A DNA stretch of 64,000 nucleotides from contig NC_092581.1 in the NCBI RefSeq assembly GCF_037975245.1, positions 21,038,303 to 21,102,302 on the forward strand. Reading direction: 5' to 3'. The DNA comes from Apostichopus japonicus (taxonomy: Eukaryota > Echinodermata > Holothuroidea > Aspidochirotida > Stichopodidae). Under the pieces are notes generated by a model. The model was not told the DNA's origin, ran no database searches, and worked only from the letters and a program-made list of their open reading frames with translations. The stretch's first letter is position 1. The number at the start of each line of letters is the position of its first letter. Of the stretch, positions 1-12,700 are shown in pieces. The position numbers were made by a program, and so were the translations under genes.

Positions 1-128
1 TGGATCATTGTTCATCAGCAGATGATATCAATTCAAAAGCACATGTTCTACAATGGATAGTTTAGGAAAGCCAAAAGGGCCAAGAAAGAAACCTAGGGTG
101 AACAACTAGGACTATTTCAATAGTGATG

Positions 129-188
129 ACACATTTTTGGGTAAATTGAGAATAAAAAAAACCATTCTCAATTTACCCAAAAATGTGT
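129..188. repeat. perfect 25-bp inverted repeat with 10-base loop
   Basis: Left arm 129-153 starts ACACATTTTTGGG and right arm 164-188 is its exact reverse complement, separated by an A-rich 10-base loop. There is no T-run or coding context suggesting a terminator. It may be a foldback remnant of a mobile element. Confidence 0.85.
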
Positions 189-388
189 TGTTTTGAAACA
201 TGAGGTTCAAAACTGATGTGATGTGTACAGTATGTATGGAATATCCAGACACATAAAATTTTGAAGTATCATCAATTAATCACATTGTTATAAGGTTGGG
301 TGTTCAAGGAGTCTGAATAAGTTTGTTATCTTAAGTGACAGAGGTAAATTTTGGACCAGACATGCTGTTTGAAGATGCCTTCCATTTA

Positions 389-763
389 AAATTCCGTCCC
401 ACCACACCTTGTTTCCGTCCCACCACGAAAATGTTGGACTATCCCCCTGTCTATCCAGGATAAAATATTTATTTTTTCTCCACTCAGAGGTGTCAGTTAC
501 ATACATAGTTGATAGTTTGGAGTGTTTAAAAAAAATTATCATTTTTTTCCCCCATGGAAATTAAAAAAATATTTTCAAAAATGTGGTGGGACGGAATTGA
601 ACACTTTCGTTTTATTTTTTTTTTCATTCAAGAACTACTATTGATACATTTTATAGTGCATAAAGTATCCTCATGAAAGGCAATTTATACTGTCAAAAAC
701 AGAAAAATTCAACTTTGTTCCCATATGTAATTACCTCATTTTTCTGAAATTCCGTCCCACCAC
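389..763. repeat. four copies of an AATTCCGTCCCACCAC motif
   Basis: The motif occurs at 389-405, about 412-426 (TTTCCG variant), inverted at 583-598, and again at 747-763. Spacing is irregular and the sequence between is A/T-rich and unrelated. It may be the terminal or subterminal motif of an unrecognised element. Confidence 0.6.
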
Positions 764-946
764 ATCAGGAGTGTGCTACCTGCATTTTGGAATGACCGCA
801 TTCCATTGTTATGCGAGTTATCGTAATTTTTTGTTATGATTACAGAACTTTGGTTAGTTGTTCTCATAACCATGGGTGAAATGAGCCTAAGTGGCAATGT
901 TCAAATTCCAGGTAAAGTGATGACCATTAATGGCTTTGGCCCTATA

Positions 947-1863
947 GCGTTACACATAGTACACTCACACTCAAACCACAGTTCATTAACTGTTCTTCGA
1001 AATCGCTGAAATAAAATTCACGGATCAAATTAACAGTAAAAGGAAACTTAAAAGTATTCGTTAAACCGAAAGATGAAACTTGGCGGAATCGATGTCATCG
1101 CAGAGCTGTCCGATTGTAAACGTTAAAGTAGCCTATACACGCGAACATTCTTCGCGCTGGAGCTGGATACCGCGATGTGTAAACAACGAATAGCCTGCTA
1201 TTAAAACTTATCTTGTGTTTCACAAAGACCACGAAACCACCGATCTACTACATATATGACGGCTTAAGGAGTTTTTTAAATCATATCTAATTTATAAGAA
1301 ATTTCACCGGAAATTATTGAAGAAATTGATCGAATCGTTGTCAGAGCAGAATGTAGCAATGAGAAGCTTAGGCTTCGCAGAACTGTCCGATTGTCAACGT
1401 TTGAGTATAGCCTACATGCGACCATTTTTCGCGTTGGAGCTGGATAGCGCGATGTATAGCCTGAACAACTCAGAGTCTGCTGTTAAAATTTACCTTGTGT
1501 TACACAAAGACCACGGAACCACCGATCAAGTACATGGCGGCTTAAGGAGTTTTTGAAAACATATCTAATTTTAAAGAAATTTCACCGGAAATTAAGGAAG
1601 AAATTTATCTGTATACAAACGCTGTTTTTGTTGTGATTACCGTATAGGTACTGTGCGGAGGGTGGGTTATGACGCAATCTGCTATGGCAGAGCTGACGTC
1701 ACGTATTGCACTGTTCAAATCATATTTGAAATGTCTATCCATAACGATTAAAAAATCGTTTCTCTGTCAAACGCAACATTAGCGTTCTCATACTTTGACA
1801 ACATGTTTGGAAAATTATTTACTATTTTTTAAGCTAACTTCTTTGGGCCACCAGACAATCCTT
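947..1863. mobile_element. TTAA-type DNA element, copy 1 (left end missing)
   Basis: About 900 bp here match 31455-32155 with many substitutions and small indels. The right end reads CCACCAGACAATCCTT followed by TTAA (1864-1867). Its reverse complement, AAGGATTGTCTGGTGG, pairs 14 of 16 bases with the left end of the second copy, so the two loci define one family with terminal inverted repeats and a TTAA target. Inside copy 1 a unit of about 245 bp is present twice (about 1080-1320 and 1325-1600). The TTAA at its right edge is also the TTAA of the neighbouring 69-bp satellite unit. A 79-codon open frame at 1317-1556 has no recognisable domain and is probably chance. TTAA duplication is shared by piggyBac and Kolobok superfamilies; which applies is not shown. 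Confidence 0.6.
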
Positions 1864-1867
1864 TTAA

Positions 1868-3192
1868 AGAGCATTGTGAACATGGACTAACTATTCCAGC
1901 TCACTGTGCTATATAAATACCTTGCATGGGGATTAAAGAGCATTATGAACATGGACTAACTATTCCAGCTCACTGTGCTATATAAATACCTTGCATGGGG
2001 ATTAAAGAGCATTGTGAACATGGACATACTATTCCAGCTCACTGTGCTATATAAATACCTTGCATGGGGATTAAAGAGCATTGTGAACATGGACTAACTA
2101 TTCCAGCTCACTGTGCTATATAAGTACCTTGCATGGGGATAAAAGAGCATTGTGAACATGGACTAACTATTCCAACTCACTGTGCTATATACAGTAAGTA
2201 CCTTGCATGGGGATTAAAGAGCATTGTGAACATGGACTAACTATTCCAGCTCACTGTGCTATATAAGTACCTTGCATGGGGATTAAAGAGCATTGTGAAC
2301 ATGGACTAACTATTCCAACTCACTGTGCTATATACAGTAAGTACCTTGCATGGGGATTAAAGAGCATTGTGAACATGGACTAACTATTCCAGCTCACTGT
2401 GCTATATAAGTACCTTGCATGGGGATTAAAGAGCATTGTGAACATGGACTAACTATTCCAACTCACTGTGCTATATAAATACCTTGCATGGGTATTAAAG
2501 AGCATTGTGAACATGGACTAACCATTCCAGCTCACTGTGCTATATAAGTACCTTGCATGGGGATTAAAGAGCATTGTGAACATGAACTAACTATTCCAGC
2601 TCACTGTGCTATATAAACACCTTGCATGGGGACTAAAGAGCATTGTGAACATGGACATACTATTCCAGCTCACTGTGCTATATAAGTACCTTGCATGGGG
2701 ATTAAAGAGCATTGTGAACATGGACATACTATTCCAGCTCACTGTGCTATATAAGTACCTTGCATGGGGATTAAAGAGCATTGTGAACATGGACATACTA
2801 TTCCAGCTCACTGTGCTATATAAGTACCTTGCATGGGGATTAAAGAGCATTGTGAACATGGACATACTATTCCAGCTCACTGTGCTATATAAGTACCTTG
2901 CATGGGGATTAAAGAGCATTGTGAACATGGACTAACTATTCCAGCTCACTGTGCTATATAAGTACCTTGCATGGGGATTAAAGAGCATTGTGAACATGGA
3001 CATACTATTCCAGCTCACTGTGCTATATAAGTACCTTGCATGGGGATTAAAGAGCATTGTGAACATGGACTAACTATTCCAGCTCACTGTGCTATATAAG
3101 TACCTTGCATGGGGATTAAAGAGCATTGTGAACATGGACTAACTATTCCAGCTCACTGTGCTATATAAGTACCTTGCATGGGGATTATAGAG
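1868..3192. repeat. 69-bp minisatellite, about 19 units
   Basis: Each unit contains CTCACTGTGCTATATAAGTA, then CTTGCATGGGGATTAAAG and GAGCATTGTGAACATGG. Most units are 69 bp; two carry a short CAGTA insertion (around 2190 and 2335). Because 69 is divisible by three, open frames of about 110 codons appear on both strands; they are by-products. The first unit starts at the TTAA that borders the element at 947-1863. Confidence 0.95.
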
Positions 3193-3202
3193 CAACAATA
3201 CT

Positions 3203-3300
3203 TACCTGTCTCCACAATACATTTGCATTTCACTATCTAACTATAAACTACACGAGTGCAAATATTTTACCACTGCGCCCCCTATATATACCACTTCCTG
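3203..3300. mobile_element. left-end fragment of the GACAGGTAAG MITE family
   Basis: ACTTACCTGTCTCC followed by a TGCAAAT/CACTATCTAAC stretch and CACTGCGCCCCCT lines up with the left half of the complete copy at 59111-59405. The right half is not seen. It abuts the end of the 69-bp array. Confidence 0.6.
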
Positions 3301-4149
3301 AATTACATGGTACCCAATAACCACGCAATTTTCATAATAAACTTATGGAGCTAGCAGTTGATGTCCTCTTTATAGCAAGTCAAGTGAAATTTGTCACAGC
3401 CAGTTACAAGTTGTTTTTTCTTAATATCATGCACTGTCCCTATATAGTTAGTTATACACTATCTTTTGTTGGGTTGCTTTTTTAAGTTTGTCCTTCAGTA
3501 CAATTGAATTGATCCTAAATTTTGACATTATCGAAAGTTCTTAAAATTTCCAATAGGGTTTCCCTGGAGATCCTCAGTGTCCAACTTTTTCCCAAACATT
3601 CAGAGAGTCCTGAGGCAATTTAAAAAATGTGTCACAGCCAAAAAAAAGGGCACTATTAATAATGAAAGGTCTATGGACACCTAAACCATCATTGTCCTTA
3701 TCACTCTAATAGGCATAACATCAAAACCCATAAAAGCACCATTTTGCAGGTCTTTTCTGAATTCTAGTTTGATTTATGAATAAACATTAGCTAATTATGC
3801 GCACTGATGATGTAAAGGGAGTAACTACCTAATTTTCTGTTATGTTATTCCTTTGTTTTCACACCCTTCTTTTCAAGGACCCTGGACCCAGGTTTGTGGC
3901 CTAAGAAGATTTTTTGAAATATTTTATTGTCTTCTTTGCATCAAATTATTCGAATGATATATGTTGGCATGTAAGTAGGGGTTAACATTTTAAATTTCTA
4001 AAAGAAGACATTTTAAAGGTCGCAACACTCCATGTCATTGTTTGCACATATTTAACAAGTTACCCAGATAAATTCCTAAAAAGACCTTTTCAAAACATTT
4101 CAACAGATTTGGACTGAGATCATCACACGCAACAAATGCACTGCATATG

Positions 4150-4830
4150 GGACAAATTGGCTAGGTGTCCGTAAATACTTTAAGTTTGAGGGATACATCT
4201 CTAGTAAAAGCATTAGCAAGATTGGGACAAATTGGCTACGTGTCCGTAAGTCCTTAAGTTATAGGGATACATATCTGTAGTAAAAGCATTAGCAAGATTG
4301 GGACAAATTGGCTAGGTGTCCGTAAGTACTTTAAGTTTGAGAGATACATATCTCTAGTAAAAGCATTAGCAAGATTGGGACAAATTGGCTAGGTGTCCGT
4401 AAGTACTTTAAGTTATAGGGATACATATCTCTAGTAAAAGCATTAGCAAGATTGGGACAAATTGGCTAGGTGTCCGTAAGTACTTTAAGTTTGAGGGATA
4501 CATATCTTTAGTAAAAGCAGATTGGGACAAATTGGCTAGGTGTCCGTAAGTACTTTAAGTTTGAGGGATACATATCTCTAGTAAAAGCATTAGCAAGATT
4601 TGGACAAATTGGCTAAGTGTCCGTAAGTACTTTAAGTTTGAGGGATACATATCTCTAGTAAAAGCATAAGCAAGATTGGGACAAATTGGCTAAGTGTCCG
4701 TAAGTAGTTTATGTTTGAGGGATACATATATCTAGTAAAAGCATTAACAAGATTGGGACAAATTGGCTAGGTGTCCATAAGTACTTTAAGTTTGAGGGAT
4801 ACATATCTCTAGTAAAAGCATTAGCAAGAG
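4150..4830. repeat. 78-bp minisatellite, about 9 units
   Basis: Units start GGGACAAATTGGCTAGGTGT and continue with a CCGTAAGTACTTTAAG block and CTAGTAAAAGCATTAGCAAG. Units differ by substitutions and small deletions (for example one lacks ATTAGCA near 4515). The array ends about 140 bp from the mannosidase exon at 4969. Confidence 0.95.
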
Positions 4831-4968
4831 TCTTCAAAGAAGTTTTGTTTCAAGAGAGGATGCTGCTGTTTGCCAAACAAATTTATTTGGGTCCTTGGTA
4901 AGTTATCCATATGCCTCAAAAAGCAAAAACAGATCTGAGCTTGGAAGTTTGTTGTAATTAGTTCTTAC

Positions 4969-5084
4969 CTCTATTGCCTCTCTGTACATCTCAAGAGCCT
5001 GAGTGTCGCTCCCTCCAGTCAAGATGAAAGACTTGAGCAAGTATTCATAGTAGCTGTCACCCAAAGCACCCAAGGACACATGTT
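4969..5084 (-). CDS. class I alpha-1,2-mannosidase (GH47), exon with the [12 protein letters not shown] motif
   Basis: This 116-bp exon is the last of five found. Acceptor: a pyrimidine-rich tract ending AAACAG, then AACATG; donor: ATAGAG/GTAAGA. It reads [17 protein letters not shown], then a variable stretch, ending [12 protein letters not shown]47 enzymes trim alpha-1,2-mannose from N-glycans in the ER and Golgi. The Asp in GDSYYEYLL corresponds to a catalytic-site Asp of the family (D463 of the human ER enzyme), and the Leu two residues before it occupies the place where the ER enzyme has Arg (R461), which is typical of Golgi-type enzymes (established knowledge). It starts by completing a codon begun in the exon at 9145-9238 and ends on a codon boundary. 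The rest of the catalytic domain is outside the window. Family assignment is sure; the paralogue (IA, IB or IC) is not. Confidence 0.92.
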
Positions 5085-5699
5085 CTGTTTGGAGGGGGGC
5101 AAAAAAAAGAACACACTTTAGCCAAAAAGATTTCTATGAAGACAAGGAAAAAAACAATTTGATTTATATTTTTTCAACAAGCATCCTTGGGACAGGACGA
5201 AGAGTGATCTGTTATTGTGTTCCCTCTTTCTCCTGTACACTCCTAGAAGCCCAACAGCTTTGTCTGGAAATACCAATCAATTCCTTTCAGCACTGGCGAA
5301 CATATGTCTAAAATTCTATACTAACACTACTTAACCTAGAAACAAACTTCCAGGAATAAAAACATTCAGTGATAGTTACATTCAGTATTTTACCTACTGT
5401 AGAATCTACTTGAAGCCCAGCAGTCCTATCTAATTGATAAATAGCAAAGATCTTCATAATCTGAAATTAACCTTTTGTTGATAGGTAAAGCAAGTATAGT
5501 ATGCTCATTCTTTCCATTTAATCTTTTTGAAGACATTTAGCTTAATCTAGATTCATATTGCATCAAGGTCTTGCAATTAACACAGAGAATGTCGGCATAA
5601 CCTGTTATTAAAGACTGCGATCATACTGTACTTCACTTATATAGATTGAATACATTCACTCAGAAATCCACCAAACTTTACTGGTCTTGGGATTTAATA

Positions 5700-6005
5700 G
5701 TCCCCCCCAACAGTGTACCTACATGCACACTCCCCCCAGTCTACCTACATGCACACTCCCCCCAGTCTACCTACATGCACTCTCCCCCAGTCTACCTACA
5801 TGCACTCTCCCCCAGTCTACCTACTGTACATGCACTCTCCTCCCCCCAGTCTACCAACATGCACTCTCCCCCCAGTCTACCTACATGCACTCTCCTCCCC
5901 CACAGTGTACCTACATGAACTCTCCCCCCCAGTCTATCTACATGCACTCTCCCCCCAGTCTACCTACATGCACTCTCCCCCAGTCTACCTACATGCACTC
6001 TCCTG
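5700..6005. repeat. C-rich minisatellite, about 26 bp x 11-12
   Basis: Repeats of CCCAGTCTACCTACATGCAC with variable C runs between them. The three overlapping plus-strand open frames of about 100 codons are low-complexity products of the array. Confidence 0.95.
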
Positions 6006-6454
6006 TCTGTAAATAAATGACACAATTGGCTTGTTTTAGCATTGCTACCTCACAGTTTATGCAGGGGCACTGCACACTTTTACATTCACTATAGGATTTA
6101 CAGGTTTTGATGCTATACAGTTTGATCTTCATAACTTGCATGATCACTTAATTTACATCAGAGAAACATCTCAAATACAACCTGAAATCAAGCTTCAATA
6201 AGAGTAACAACAGCGTTGCAATGAAAGAACATGTTTATAATCTGCAATAATATACTTCACTAATGGTATATCTGTAGTCACTCTCAGATGTCCAGCATTG
6301 GATGCCTTACAGTTTAATCTAGTTTAATCAACTCCATGCAAATCAGAGAACATCTCCACAGTCTGAAGTCAATCTTCAGTGCTACATGGCTACACTTAAT
6401 TCTTCACCCCCCCTTTCCCCCACCCCTGAATTGACTTGATGCTATAGTCTGTGT

Positions 6455-6775
6455 ACAGTTTTATCTAGACAGATTGCACCATGCATCTCCTATTAGTAGA
6501 GAATGTACAGTATCTTCAATATTGTATAAAGGAACCATCAGTGATAGAGCTCTACGTTATGCATTTAAATACTCTAGGCTTTCTCGGAATCTACTTGATG
6601 CCGTGCAGTTTTATCTAGACAGATTGCACCATGCATCTCCTATTAGTAGAGAATGTACAGTATCTTCAATATTGTATAAAGGGACCATCAGTGATAGAGC
6701 TCTACGTTATGCATTTAAATACTCTAGACTTTCTCGGAATCTACTTGATGCCGTGCAGTTTTATCTAGATCCAAT
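6455..6775. repeat. 151-bp tandem duplication (about 2.1 units)
   Basis: A unit beginning AGTTTTATCTAGACAGATTG recurs about 151 bp later with very few differences, and the first 15 bases recur a third time near 6757. The duplicated 123-codon open frame over it has no recognisable domain. Confidence 0.9.
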
Positions 6776-9144
6776 CTCATCATCTCCTTGCAGCAGAGAA
6801 CATCAGCTATGTACAATATCTAATCATCCTGCCGTGATACTGTAGCTTTGTACAATATCTAATCATCCTGCAGTGATACTGCAGCTTTGTTCACACTTTC
6901 TTTATATATAATCCAATAATACATGGAGGAGTGTTTTATTCCACTGACCAACCAAATAATACAAAGCCTCAGCACTGACTCATTGCAGTTCAGGTTAATA
7001 AACTGAAACAAAAACAAAAAAAACTTCTGCTGGCAATGTTACATGTCTACAGTAGAGTGATCAATGATAAAAGTCAGATTTAATCAAATATTTCAATCAC
7101 AGACATGGTCCTCCAGAGTTTGATTCATTACGCATTGGTCTTCTAAGGCAAAGTGATGTCTAAAATGACTGAAGCTGGCAACAGTCCTACTTTAATTTCT
7201 TCAAATTATCAACTGTGGGGATCTGCCACTGACGATTTATAGTCCACAGAATTATGGAGGAGTGTTTCAAGTCGAGTCAAGTAGAAAAGAAGAAAGCATA
7301 AGGAACATACTGAACCATATAGAGTGATATAATGGTGGAGATATCGATCAGAGATTTAAATAAAACATCAAAAGATTTGATACTTAAATTCATTTTTTCT
7401 TTCTTTCTTGGTTTACAAGTGAACTGAAAGAGACCTTGACACATGATGTAGAAAGTACTACCACCCTTCATATCAACAAGTTATTGATGAAAAGTTGCCC
7501 AAATAGTATGGACTTGATTATGAAAATCCATCTGAAGGTCAAGTAAATAAAACTGGAAGGATTCTTCACAATTAATGTCAATACATTAATTACTTAAAGA
7601 GGATGCAATGAAAGGATTCAGTGAAGAAGCAGACAGAAGCATAAAAGTAACATCAAACAATTTTATAATAATGCAATGACCAGCATTCTGTATGTTTCAA
7701 CTGTTTGATGTACATCTCGAGACAGGCCATAAGCAAGGAAGTGAAGTATTAAATATAGAAATCCAATTATACTACTCTACTACATACTGTACTGTAAGAA
7801 TGCAAACTTCAGTCATTACACACATACAGCAGAGCTGCACAAATATTATGTTACAATATAAATCTCTAAAGCTCCAATGTCCAGTCCATTGCCTCCTGAT
7901 GTATATATATAGACATATAGATTTCATGCATCAAGCACTTGTACTGATAGAACCAGCAATGAATTATACCGTTTCTGTAATATCTAGGTAAGGGACTGTT
8001 CATACTGTCAGTATGAGTGCTTTGAAGCATGATATAGTAGTGCAGTGTAGAGTGGTGTCACAGTACGCATTTGTACAGTAAGTAAGTACATGTCCCATTC
8101 TGAATATTCAACACTTGAGGGTTGGGCTAATATGTCTGACACTCTGCAGGTCTCCCAGCTGAATGTTTCACATGTCAGAAGATTGTTAAATATTCATATC
8201 AAGAGTTGGGATGTCACTGCAACATGACACATGATATAGCACAATAGAGTACTTAACACTATGTGTCAATAGACTGTTGGAAAGGGTGACATTGTCGACA
8301 AGCCAATGTATATTCATGGAGGAAAGTAGCAATTACAAATTTCTGTGTAATGATTACATGATTGTATAAAATTACCCACAAGAGTAATCATGCTGACATT
8401 GTTAAAAGACCCAGGGGACATTTCCCCTGAGGACTGCCTTTTCGGAATGTCTACATACAACATAATACATGAATGAAAGCACTGAAAAGTACCAAAGAAG
8501 ACTGCTGTGGGGATATTGTGATTAGATTTAATTTTGCTTTGGCAAATTCTCAACAACTAATGAAAAAACATTACAGATGTATCTGTTAACATGGACCCCT
8601 TTCCTGGAAGAATGCAGATTAAGGGAAACTGTAATGTCTCAGGGGGGGGGGGGGAGCCCTCTATATATAATAATACTTGAATACAGATGGATCTCCCTCA
8701 GAATGAGATCTAACATTAATCTATTTCTTCTGCAGAGATTACCAGAAGTACTCAGTTTTGCTGGATGCATATTCGTTCGTAATGTGGAAGCCAGAGAGAG
8801 CCTAATTAATCTAACCATCGTCTAATACAGGCCTTTGTTAGATAAACAATGAAAATTGGTTGTATCATCAGGAAAAGAAATCCCTTTAGTTTCAAACAGC
8901 ATCACTTACTATCAAAGTACATTAGGTCTGACCAGGCTGGCATTTATATATATAAATGTGTCAAAGGGTCACCAGGTCATTCCTATACAAGGTAGAAACA
9001 ATATGTGCAAAGGTTGTGAAGAAACAAGCCAGAGAGTTGGCAGATTAAATTAAGGAATGTGAAACATTATCCAATGTAAAAGCAGCTTGAAGCAATACAA
9101 AGTACAGCATTGCTCATCACTGTGAGCAAGATATATATACTTAC

Positions 9145-9238
9145 TTTGTCCCCATTTGCCTGTCTTTGGATGCAAATAATTCGGATAAAGCCCATCTATT
9201 TTTTCCGTACTTTTCAAAATTGATCTCACTTTTTGAAC
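9145..9238 (-). CDS. class I alpha-1,2-mannosidase (GH47), exon with GLYPNYLHP
   Basis: This 94-bp exon has acceptor TTTTCATCTGCAG/GTTC and donor CAAA/GTAAGTA. It reads VQKVRSIL, then GLYPNYLHPKTGKWGQ, the segment that in GH47 Golgi mannosidases directly precedes the HVSxGxLGDS motif. It starts on a codon boundary and ends one base into a codon, which the first two bases of exon 4969-5084 complete. The join to the upstream exon (KYLDK then VQKVRSIL) also matches the family layout. Confidence 0.92.
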
Positions 9239-11654
9239 CTGCAGATGAAAAGGCAAGAAAGTTGAAAGATATTAAATATAATGTTATCATGGGGTGCATG
9301 TATGTAAAAAACCCTATATATATATCACAAATCAACCAAGAATGTTATATTACTTTACATTGGAAGAGTATCATATGTTTTAATGTTGTTTTGGGGATTT
9401 TACTATCTAATTATTATCAAAACAAAATTGTACCAACATTGCAATCCCCAATAGAGCCCATGCTTTAACATAGATTGCATGCATCTAGTGTGTACTTGTT
9501 CAGTTAACTGTGTTCAATAAATGTGTGAATGTCTTGTCAGTTTAGTAGTACACACTGTCGGACACTGATATACTGTGAAAGACTATATTGTATACATTGG
9601 AATACAGTAAGCTAAAGTAAGAACTATACCCTAGTTAGGGGATAATATCAAATAATGAAAACAAACATGTTCAGAAAATTGTGACATTTATAGGGCTCCT
9701 TTAACACATTACATCGTAGGATGTGTGACAGTCATTTGTCAGTTACACAATTGACTACATTAGTATACACTGATATACTGTACAAGACTGTTGTGCATCA
9801 GGGAAAAACTCTTAAAAGTAGATGCATTGAACTGATAGAATTTATAATGAAACATTGTTGAATATTCAAGATGCAGAAACCACACCATACTGATATATAC
9901 TAGAAGATAATATTATGACTCAAAAGTCCAATCAAGGGCAAGCATCGTCTGTATACTGCCATTTTCTCATCCTAGAAACATAATTTTCCAGTTCACTGGA
10001 TACGTCAGGCAACAGCTCCAGTGAAATCCTTTTTTTATGAAATGCCAAGGTGTTAAAGTTAGGTCATGAAACTACCTTTCTAATTAACTTTGACCATGAC
10101 AGTGCAAAAAGAAATTTCAGTTACAGCATTCTGATATTAGACTATAATTACATGCACCGGCCGTCACTACATAAATGAAATGTTCAATCATTAATAGACA
10201 TGTGTTCTGGTACCAACGGAATATCTATATTCCACTGCTTCCAAATCAGTGTCTATACCACTATGTACACTAAGTTCAGTCACATTAAACAGTAGATCTA
10301 GCAATATGTTTTGTACGTTCAGAATGTAGTATTCATTCTCACTCAGGGAGGTTTAACTGGTAGTACACTCATTAGCCTGAGGCACTGTGCCAAAAGTTGC
10401 ATGCTGTGGTGGCTGCAGCATCTTGCAGCCAAGCTGCATGGGATGCAGTATTTTATGCTGTGTAGTTTCACACACAGGGCACTACTGTTTCATCCACTAG
10501 ACACTGTTGCATGAGCTGTCAAGATAACCTCTGTTTGACAAACTAGAAAACTTTCACAGTAAATTACATTTCTGTCATGATGTTATATCATCTTTTTAGG
10601 ACAAAAGAAATCCATCCAATCGTTTATAGATCCTAGTAACATACAGAGTAAGTACACCTTAACCTGTATAATTCTTCACAGCTTTGAAACAGTCATCTGG
10701 GATAGGAAGTGATGTTCTAATGGATCACTGCATATACTGTAGGTGAATTAAGCTTTAACAACAGTTCCATAGATCTATTACAGATACCCTTGCCCAAATT
10801 ATAACAACTTCCATCCAGCTGTTTACAAATTGTAGTCAAACTGGACAAAAAGAAACCTTCAGTTGTTTCCGAATGATTCAGTTCTGTAATCCTTCTTAAA
10901 TTACAAACACATCTGTGGATCTGTATTCTGAATTAATTCTCTAAGACATTTAAAATCAAATTTTCTGCTTAGCTAACCCCCAAGAGGATTCCATCAGCCC
11001 TAATGTAATTCCTAATGGTTACAGGTAGTTCTACTCTCTATATTCACAGCACTTGCAATTCCCTTTCAAAGTAACTTGACAGATGTTCTTTCAGTAGACA
11101 GGCTTGTTAATGTTCACTGAATTACCAAAGATACAAGTTGCTTTGCACACCTGACAGGCCATGGTATTGCTTATATTCAGTTTAATCTGCTCGTTTTAAA
11201 TTGGATCAGATCAACCTTCCGTTAGAGTGGGAAATATGTGGAAAGCATTGATATTTAATATTAATTTGGTCAATTCTAAGAAATTAAAGCTGTTTTACAC
11301 ATCATGTGCTAACTATATACTGGAAGGAAACTATAGAGTAGCAATTGGCTTTGTTGTATTGTGCTATACTGTCTGTAACCATGGCACAGGGCTTATTAAA
11401 TTCGCTACAATGCATAAATGTTCCAGTTGAGAGATGTTTTAACAGCAAGATACAAATATTATCTAAAAATGTGTAATGTCATTTCGGTAAATTGCTAACT
11501 TTCAAGCACTTTACAGGATTGTAATAGCTGCCAAGATTTTGCAGGAGTATACAGTACTACAGACCACTATGTAGGCCACAATAAAATAGAAAAGGATGAT
11601 ATTCTGAAAGATATATTTGTTACACTGAAGAAAATGGTATCTAATATGAGCACT

Positions 11655-12700
11655 GTTTGCTACTGCTGCTAGATACCTCGATAATAACCCTGCTGGATAC
11701 CTCGGTAATAGCCCCCTGTCTATCTGTCTGTCTGCTGCTAGGTACCTCTGTAATAACCCCCTGTCTATCTGTTTGTCTGTCTGCTGCTAGATACCTCGGT
11801 AATAACCCCCTGTCTATCTGTCTGTCTGTCTGCTAGACACCTCTGTAATAGACCCCTGTCTATCTGTCTGCTGCTAGATACCTCGGTAATAACCCCCTGT
11901 CTATCTGTCTGTCTGTCTGCTAGACACCTCTGTAATAGACCCCTGTCTATCTGTCTGCTGCTAGATACCTCGGTAATAACCCCCTGTCTATCTGTCTGTC
12001 TGTCTGCTAGACACCTCTGTAATAGACCCCTGTCTATCTGTCTGCTGCTTGATACCTCGGTAATAGCCCCGTCTATATGTCTGTCTGTCTGCTGCTAGAC
12101 ACCTCTTTAATAGCCCCCTGTCTATCTGTCTGTCTGCTGCTAGATACCTCTGTAACAGTCACCTGTCTATCTGTCTGTCTGCTGTTAGATACCTCGGTAA
12201 CAGCCCCATGTCTATCTGTCTGTCTGTCTTGCACTAGATACCTAGGTAATAGCCCACTGTCTATCTGTCTGTCTGCTGCTAGACACCTGGGTAACAGTCA
12301 CCTGTCTATCTGTCTGTCTGTCTGCTGCTGGATACCTCTGTAATAGCCCGTCTATCTGTCTGTCTGCTGCTAGATACCTCGGTAACAGCCCCCTGTCTAT
12401 CTGCTGCTAGGTACCTCTTTAATAGCCCCCTGTCTATCTGTCTGTCTGTCTGTTGCTAGATACCTCTGTAATAGCCCTCTGTCTATCTGTCTGTCTGTCT
12501 GCTACTAGATACCTCGGTAACAGCCCCATGTCTATCTGTCTGTCTGTCTGCTACTAGATACCTCGGTAATAGCCCCCTGTCTGTCAGTCTGTCTGCTGCT
12601 AGATACCTCTGTAATAGCCCCCTGTCTATCTGTCTGTCTGTCTGCTGCAAGGTACCTCTGTACAGTCACCTGTCTGTCTATCTGTCTGTCTGCTGCACTG
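11655..12700. repeat. CTGT-rich minisatellite, about 20 units of 45-57 bp
   Basis: Units follow TGCTAGATACCTCGGTAATA, then GCCCCCTGTCTATCTGTCTG with two to four CTGT steps. Unit length varies through the CTGT count, so this is a microsatellite nested in a minisatellite. Open frames on both strands over it are by-products. Confidence 0.95.

Larger units (their letters stand above)
1..4968 (-). other. partial intron downstream of the leftmost mannosidase exon
   Basis: This stretch lies 3' of the exon at 4969-5084, whose donor site is intact, so it is intron; the next exon must be outside the window. It holds a perfect hairpin (129-188), a repeated CCGTCCCACCAC motif (389-763), a TTAA-type element copy (947-1863), a 69-bp array (1868-3192), a MITE fragment (3203-3300) and a 78-bp array (4150-4830). 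I saw no mannosidase-like coding in it, and nothing recognisable in 3300-4140. Confidence 0.6.
5085..9144 (-). other. mannosidase intron (4,060 bp)
   Basis: Bounded by donor CAAA/GTAAGTA at 9145 and acceptor CAG/AACATG at 5084. It contains a CCCCCAGTCTACCTACATG minisatellite (5700-6005), a 151-bp duplication (6455-6775) and a G run near 8643. I see nothing else recognisable in 5090-5690 or 6900-9140. Confidence 0.85.

Noticed and set aside
2587-2935. Overlapping open frames on both strands with 23-residue repeats
   Set aside because: They come from the 69-bp satellite; the unit length is divisible by three and both strands are open.
5646-6016. Pro/Thr/Ser-rich plus-strand frames resembling mucin
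   Set aside because: Low-complexity translation of the C-rich minisatellite; three frames are open at once.
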